Part shown: positions 57,944 through 64,000 of the stretch, piece after piece
How the letters are laid out: the number at the start of each line of letters is the position of its first letter
Position numbering within the stretch: the first letter of the stretch is position 1
Assembly: GCA_002286715.1 (NCBI GenBank)
Contig: NSJX01000058.1
Coordinates: 72,075 to 136,074 of the forward strand
DNA: 64,000 nt
From: Dentipellis sp. KUC8613
Taxonomy: Eukaryota > Basidiomycota > Agaricomycetes > Russulales > Hericiaceae
Reading direction: 5' to 3'
Position numbers and translations under genes: made by a program
Notes under the pieces: model-generated
What the model saw: only the letters and a program-made list of their open reading frames with translations
What the model was told of the DNA's origin: nothing
Databases searched by the model: none

Positions 57944-57949
57944 TATAAA
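57944..57949 (+). promoter_or_regulatory. TATA box of the small peptide gene
   Basis: TATAAA, 70 bp before the ATG at 58014. It supports the very small gene that follows. Confidence 0.55.
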
Positions 57950-58013
57950 TCCTCAGCGATGTTTGTGAAAGGCGGTCCAGCCACCACGCTTACTACCTCG
58001 TCCGAAGACCAAC

Positions 58014-58213
58014 ATGCAGCTGTCCTTCTACGTCGCCTTCTTCGCCGTTCTGACCTCGGTTCTCGCTGCGCCTTCGTCTCTGGCACTCTGTGCTGGCGGT
58101 AAGTAAATGCAGCTCACCTGTCACCACCGCGTGCTGATGGCATATTGCCAGAGGCAAAGGTCGTTAAAGGAGGCGACGATGGTACGCTGACTAGCTGCCC
58201 CTTCAAGCTCTGA
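58014..58213 (+). CDS. Small secreted two-cysteine peptide (48 residues)
   Basis: Two exons, 58014-58098 and 58152-58213, with a GTAAGT donor and CCAG acceptor, joined in frame. The product begins MQLSFYVAFFAVLTSVLA, a textbook signal peptide cleaved near LAA-P. This leaves about 29 residues with two cysteines (LALCAG... and ...TSCPFKL) and a central KVVKGGDDGTL. The TATA box sits at the right distance. Too short for ORF lists. It could be a small secreted effector-like peptide, a signalling peptide or the substrate of the nearby UstYa-like proteins. It lacks the tandem core repeats and KR sites of classical dikaritin precursors, which argues against the last. I do not recognise it. Confidence 0.6.
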
Positions 58214-58556
58214 GGCGATCTACAAATGAGCGATGAGATCGTGGTCTATAGTGTATCCTTGTTTCATTGATACCAAATTGACCGCTATGATTTGTACAGG
58301 TAGTGCTGATCGTGTCTGCTTGGGGTCGGATTGGGTGTCAGTGCCGGCCGGATAGTCAGAAGTCTTTCTATAGGGTCAATTATCAAGCTGTAATTTTATG
58401 TTTGAAGCCTAAACCCGTGTGATCCTGTTGGAATTATCTCTACTGCGCCTCGTTGCTCCGCCCTTGCCACTCTTCTTGACGGGATTTTGACGGAAATCTT
58501 TCGGGCTAGACTCTGCGTTGACGACCTCGTCTTCGTCCTTGCCGTCGTTCATTCCG

Positions 58557-60354
58557 TCATCTAGTTTCGTCATCGTCGCCCTCACTGCTCCCAGTCCGTC
58601 GTTCTTGGGCCCGTCTCTTCTTGCCTTTCTTCTCGCGTGCACGGGCATCCTTCGGACGACTTGCTCTAGAAGGGGGAGGTATCCATTTGAGAAATCCCTC
58701 CGCTATCTTGCGCTGGAATTCTGTGTCGTAGCCTACGCACTTCATGCCAGCGATGTACAAATGCTGCATACCATGTACACCCGACATTTCCACTCAGCAT
58801 TGAAAGGACGAACGTGGTAGAAAAGGGAAACTGACCTCCTCGCCCTGGTCGTACGCTTGAAGTATATCCTCTGGGGTAATGTCCTTGAAGGCCTTTCCGG
58901 CCTCCGTCGCCTTCTTCACTTCTTCCGGTGTAGGGTCACGCTGAAGCTCGCGACGGAGTGTCACCCGTAAACGGACTCTACGCCCCCACGAGTGGCGCCA
59001 GATCTCCCGTGTCCATGTGTTCCGGACCTTCATGAGCATAAGCCATAAGTGACGATCGTGCAAATGTTTGGAGATGAGACAAACATACCTGCGTCGGCTG
59101 CAGCAGCCACTCCGTTTGCGAGAGATCCGCTGAGTTGTAGAATTTATACTGCCCCACGTACAGCCACGCACCAGCACGCAGCCGCACGAACACCCGACTC
59201 GCATCGTCAGTGGGATTGAATGGGTCCGTGTCGAACCACAGCCCCGGCTGGCCAGCCTCGCGCGGCCCGACGGGGTTGTATAGCAGGCTGATGTAGCAGA
59301 AGTCGTCCAGGCCATGCTTCTCGAGATTCTGCGCGCTAATACTCGGGAAGGTCCCCTGCGAGCTCCCGCCGTACATAGTGCTCATGGTCGCGCAGGGCGG
59401 GATCGAGCGAGACAGGGAAGGGTGTGCGGCCTATGGCGTCGATGCGGCTTTGCATGGTTTCAGCGTCGAAGTCGATTCCCTTTTTTATGTCCAGCTTTGC
59501 CATTTTTCTTGGCGCTGACTTGGCCCTGGGCAACTTAGGCACTTTCGAAGGCGGTCCCATCTCTACATCAGGCTCTGAAGGTGCGTCTAGATCAAGAGGC
59601 ATTTCTATGATGTTGGCTGTTTGCGCTGGTTCAGGTTTGGGCTTTGCCTTAGTAAGATAAAAATTCGTAGGTGAGATAGGGGACGAGAAGAGTGAAGTGA
59701 ATTACTCTCACGGTCAGAGCAGCAGCTGCGCTGGCGTAAGCTCTTTCTTCTTCCGTTTTAGGGGTCTTTTCACTGCCTAGCGGACTCGAGAGATCCGATA
59801 AATTCGACAGTGCTTCTTCAGTTTCTATCGGCACATTCCATTCTTCACCCGTGCTGGATATTGCGATTGAGGTTATAGTATACGAAGGCGCGTAAACGCG
59901 TAGAGGCATACGTACTCGGTTTGGGGAGGTCCTTTTGATTTTTCTTTGCGTGATCTCGGAAAGGGACGCTCGATGACAACCTCGGCCTTCATCCGTGGCC
60001 TTTTAGATGCCCTTGTATTTGTGCCGTGATTTGGTATAAGTTGATCAGCGGCTATGGGCGAATCGAGGTCACTGGCATCGGATGGTGACGCCGGCCGCTT
60101 CTTCCTGCCAGCGAGCTGAGACCTGCTCTCTGAGTTGCTGTCTAGATCAGTGACAGACTGGCTGCGTGCAGTCTGTCGAGGAAGAAAGTCATCAAGACGT
60201 ATACTCGAATGAAGCAGACGGTGCATACCTTGTCGTCAGTCAAGCGGATTATCTCGCCCTCCAAATCCGAAATACGAGCACGTAGTTGTGAGACGACATC
60301 CCGTAGCTCCCGGTTCTCCGTCACGAGAAGCGCGGCCCGTTCCTCTACAGACAT
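58557..60354 (-). CDS. DUF6697-like protein
   Basis: Starts MSVEERAALLVTENRELRDV at 60354; an in-frame Met at 60390 is an alternative. An N-terminal coiled coil leads into a Ser/Asp-rich region with a nuclear-like KRPRMK. After spliced linkers comes the ordered domain: GLDDFCYISLLYNPVGPREA, RVFVRLRAGAWLYVGQYKFY, LSQTEWLLQPTQVRNTWTRE, RLRVTLRRELQRDPTPEEVKKA and IAGMKCVGYDTEFQRKI. It ends in a Lys/Arg-rich tail before the stop at 58557. The W-x-YVGQY ... T-EW ... GYD pattern is that of DUF6697, an Agaricomycete domain of unknown function. Nuclear location is inferred from the basic segments. Exons are joined by ordinary GT-AG introns; a few borders were not pinned down. Confidence 0.75.
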
Positions 60355-60994
60355 CGCTGCGGTGAGATAAGTACTAGCTAATACGGCCAACGTGCATAGT
60401 CGTCGTAGTGCCTCAAGGCGCGAAGCACGGGAACTAACCGCGATGACGTACGTACCAGTTCATACCTGTTTCTCTACCACATCATATCACATACTTATGC
60501 TGGGCGGGACCTATCTGGCAGTGCAGTGTGTATGGTTCACGACATACAGAACGTGAAGAGTTGGGTTCAATAGACAACAATATTCGCATCGTAAATAATT
60601 TATGGTCGAAGTAACGGTACGGAACCGTACCAAATCTAGACAGTTTCGCACGACTTTATATGTTTTAATTAATTGGGTATCCTCTTTTGTCCTGAGCGCA
60701 GCGTCAGAATCGCCCGAACTGGTGTAGCTGCCTCGTTGACCCAAGCCTCTCGTCCTCGTCCTTGTCCTTGTCCCTGCCCCCTACAGTATACTTTGCCTTA
60801 GTCGCGCTGAGGAACACTAGCGAAGATACTATGGAAAGTCGACGACATGGAGAGCTCGACTTATATGGTAGTTGGATATCAGAGCTTCGATGATGCTATG
60901 TCCGAAGTTGGATGGCTCTCCCCGTCGTGAGTTTAGCCTTAACTTCACTTGTTCCCGCCCTTTACACTCCCTTCCCAACAGATAAACAACACGT
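60355..60994. promoter_or_regulatory. Divergent promoter region
   Basis: Shared upstream region of the DUF6697-like gene (minus) and the membrane-protein gene (plus). There is an AT-rich stretch at about 60590-60680 and short GTCCTCGTCCTTGTCCTTGTC-like repeats near 60750. No ORF is convincing. Confidence 0.35.
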
Positions 60995-63306
60995 ATGGCA
61001 GACAAGATTCGTCTCGACGCCATGTCGTCGTTAGAGGACGAGCGACCGCGCCGACCATCGTACACCCGTCAACTTACCGACGAGCCGTTCTCGACTACCG
61101 CGGACTCCGTTCCGTTTCCCCGCGTCGATGCTAGTGTAGCTCGAGCTCAGCCCGCTGGTACCCTGGGTACGTTCTTGATATTATACTACTGGGGCATCGC
61201 GGATCCAAGGGCATCCTTGATGCATGCATAATCTTGGAGGCAACTACTCACGCACATCTGCATAGGCTGGCAATCCGCCCACTCCTCTGGCTCTGCCAAG
61301 ACGAGCTCTGACAAGCTTTCCGAGCTTCCTATCCCTCTTCAAAACACACCTCCTACTGCACTGCGCAATATCAGGGCGGGCCCACCAAACCCAATTCGCG
61401 CTTTTCATCGTAGCCACGATGGTTCGCCATCCTCCTCCCCGCCCGGCAGCCCGCCCTTCCCGCCCATATCATACTCCTTGCGCCAGACACACGAATCGGA
61501 TGGATCTCCCGGGCGTGACGGAGGCTCTGGCACACCGCCACGTCAACGCGTCTCCTTCGACAGCGATCGCGGCTCGCTCCCGAATCCACCCCGCAGCGGC
61601 ACAGGAACCCTCGGCCGCGGCCTCGCACCCGCCTCCGAGCCCGTGCTGCCCACCCAGCACCCGCACCACCACGCCTTTCCCGCCCTGCACGCCCTGGCGC
61701 ATCCGCACTCGCGCAACCATTCGCTCTCCCAGCAGCGCCATGACAGCGTCGACTCGCAGCAGTCGCCCGCGCACTCCCGCGCTGTGTCCCCGTTGCGCGC
61801 CGTGCTTGATCGCTGGCCCGCGCTTCACCGCGCGCATTCCCGCGAAGACCCATTCGTCCCCGTCGACCCCTTCCGCGCGCGCTATGCGTTTTCGCTCTCC
61901 CGCTGCTTCCACCGCGTCGGCCCGAGCTCGCTAACTTCGCCCTCGGGGTCCGGTTACGACGTGTCGTCTGCGCATTCTACGTCGTTTTCCGTGTTCACGG
62001 ATGTCGACGTCGAGTGCGACCTCGACGATACGTGCGTCTGCTGCTCGCTCTTCTGTACGGGAACTGGACGCGAGAGCAAGCAATGGCGCGCGACGCGGCT
62101 GTTTTTCACGGACACCCTGCCTAGGCAGATGTACCTCCATCTGCTCATGCGACTGCCATCGCTCTACTTCTCTCGCGTCGCGCGCATCTTCGAGGACGCG
62201 GAGGTCAGCAGGCCCGATATCCATCGCATGATCGCGGCGTGCAATGGCGGCGAGAATCCGTGGGTAGGTCTTACTGCAGGCCCTAGCAACGCGCACGCCG
62301 GAGGTGGCGGACACACGCATCCAGGTGCGGGTGCGGGTGCGGGTGGGGAGCGCCTGCCCTTCCCGGAAGACTGGACCCCGCCCATCGTCTCGCCGGCCCT
62401 CGCGCGGTTCAAACAGTCCTGGGAGGCGTTCGTCGACTCGCTCATCCGCGAGTGGAAGCAGCTCAACGTCGTCTCTGCGCTTCTCCTCTCGTACGTCGCC
62501 TCTCTCACTCCCGCGAACAAATACTGACGCGCCGCAGAGCCATCCTGACCATGTTCCAGATTCCCGACGCGGCCAACGACCCGCTCACGCGCACCGCCGC
62601 GCTGCTGTCGCTCGTCTGCGCCCTCATGAGCCTCTCCTACGGCTGCATCTACATCGTGCGCTTCGGCACCATGCGCAGCATGATCCGCGCGACCCGCTGG
62701 GCCGAGGAGGCCCAGAAGACCAAGACGTCCATCCTCTGGAACGTCTGGGTGCTCCTCGCCGCGCCCGGCGTCTGGCTCGCGTGGTCCATGATCGCGTTCG
62801 TCGTCTCCATCGTCGCCTTCGTCTGGCGCACCGGCGACACGTCCGACCCGCACGGCGACGACACCTCGCGCTTCCTCCCGCCCGAGAAGGCGCTCGGCCC
62901 GCGCATCGCGATCACGGTCGTGCTCACGGTCGGGCTTGTGTATTTTGCGATGATCGTCGCGACGTTCCGCAGTTATGGGTCCGGTCGGCCGAATGCTGCG
63001 CGTGGGGGGCGGAGGGGCGGAGGCAGAGCGAGGGGCGGGCACGCGGATGTGGAGGCTGGGGGCGAGGAGATGACGCCGCGCGGGAGGAGGCGGGAGAGGC
63101 AGAGAGAAAGGCAGAGGACGAGGCATGAGAAGAGGGAGACGGAGGGTGCTGTCAATGAGGGAGGGCAGGGGCTGGGTCTGAGCGACGCGGGCCCTGCTGA
63201 GAGAAAGGCTGCGGTGAATGGGGATGTGAAGGTGGCGAACGTGCGTGAGCAGGAGGTGGAGGAGAAGGGGAGGCCGAGTGGGTCGATGTCGTCCATTGGG
63301 ATTTAG
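60995..63306 (+). CDS. Conserved membrane protein with disordered N-terminus
   Basis: Three exons (60995-61166, 61266-62490, 62538-63306) join in frame to 721 residues. The first about 270 are Ser/Pro/His-rich and probably cytosolic. An ordered, Cys-containing region follows (CDLDDTCVCCSLFCTGTGRE, RQMYLHLLMRLPSLYFSRVA, RIFEDAEVSRPDIHRMI). Next come helices WEAFVDSLIREWKQLNVVSA with ILTMFQIPDAAND, TAALLSLVCALMSLSYGCIY, ILWNVWVLLAAPGVWLAWSM with IAFVVSIVAFVW, and IAITVVLTVGLVYFAMIVAT. So there are three to four membrane segments. The tail is Arg/Gly/Glu-rich. I recognise the layout from other Agaricomycetes but no function is known. The intron inside the helical part keeps phase. Confidence 0.8.
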
Positions 63307-64000
63307 TCTGCCCACTTTCAAGTTTTCAAGTTTGTGAGTGTTCTTGTGTCTTGGAAATATTGAGGGTTACTGACTGTCTATCGTAGTGTTCGCTTTCGCA
63401 ATCAGGCATCCCCCCGGCACACACCAGCAAATGCAAATGTTATCATCACGCTCGCTACGAAAGTCAGAAGTCACGATCACCATGAACAAGCACGCATTCA
63501 ACGTCCACGTGTAATTCCAATGTTGTCAGCATTATTCCTCACTTATCTTATACCCTCACGTCGATATTCCCTCTCCTCTGGACTCATTGCATGGGATCTC
63601 ATAATCATGTCCACTATGAACCGCCAACGTTCTTGTGTGCGGATGCGTACTGTGTCTCGCATGTATGTAGATAGGAACTGTAACCCTGCAATTGTCGGGT
63701 CAACAGTCTGGTTCTTGGCAGGGATTTGCCTCCGTTAGCTATAGTCCGAAATCTCTTGCAAGTCATCTAGCTTAAATATGAACTTGTGTGGTGCTCTTGG
63801 AGTGTTCTCTCAGTCGTCGAGATTGTCATTGGAACTTACCAGCAACTGACCACATTACTAGTGCAAGAAAGTCGTCGTATCACATGTAAAGCGTGCGTGC
63901 TTAGCACAGCCTGAGGCGCTAAATAATTGGCCCAAGCGCTAGCAACGCGCTCCTCTACAATTGGTGCTGTCTCTGGTTGAGCTTCTATCTCCCTGGCCCT
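63307..64000. other. 3' flank, nothing recognised
   Basis: The last 700 bases hold only short ORFs without motifs. A gene beyond the window could begin here. Confidence 0.35.

Noticed and set aside
1..64000. CRISPR arrays, rRNA, bacterial operons
   Set aside because: The DNA is clearly eukaryotic with spliced genes; no spaced direct repeats or rRNA motifs were seen.

Overview
The window is nuclear DNA of a filamentous basidiomycete, most likely a wood-decaying Agaricomycete and plausibly one of the Polyporales. The evidence is: genes dense with 50-70 bp GT-AG introns, GC-rich coding sequence, an AA9 lytic polysaccharide monooxygenase, families typical of Agaricomycetes (DUF6697-like, DUF6532-like, UstYa-like, a BSC6-like transporter) and a Plavaka-type DNA transposon. 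I recognise no rRNA, tRNA or CRISPR array. Exon joins were worked out by hand from splice signals and frame continuity. No database search was run, so family names rest on remembered motifs.

Layout. 0-7.2 kb: the 3' part of an unknown gene, an AA9 monooxygenase, IMP dehydrogenase (minus) and a serine-rich unknown protein. 7.8-9.1 kb: a secreted ferritin-like protein of the Rds1 type. 10.9-17.4 kb: two different MFS transporters and an extended short-chain reductase, all on the plus strand. 17.7-27.1 kb: a 1080-residue disordered protein and the clamp-loader large subunit RFC1 (both minus), with a palindrome-rich RFC1 promoter. 27.5-33.4 kb: two divergent paralogues of a secreted NucA/NucB-type nuclease. 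33.7-41.0 kb: a helical unknown protein, an unresolved small gene, a coiled-coil protein and a polyglutamine protein. 42.0-42.9 kb: a small secreted But2-like protein.

43.3-52.6 kb is mobile DNA. A DUF6532-like gene (minus) lies back to back with a Plavaka transposase (plus), and short hairpins lie outside both. The transposase is split by a second 2.8-kb element (48588-51385) with about 30-bp terminal inverted repeats and a 2-bp GG target duplication. Removing the element and one GG copy joins the two halves in frame.

52.9-58.2 kb is the most interesting accessory block: two UstYa-like genes, a multi-pass membrane protein, a proline-iminopeptidase-like hydrolase with a frame break, and a 48-residue secreted peptide gene too short to show as an ORF. 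UstYa-like proteins act in fungal ribosomal-peptide (dikaritin) pathways, so this may be a small peptide-modification locus. That reading is inference. 58.5-63.3 kb holds a DUF6697-like protein and a conserved three- to four-helix membrane protein on diverging strands.
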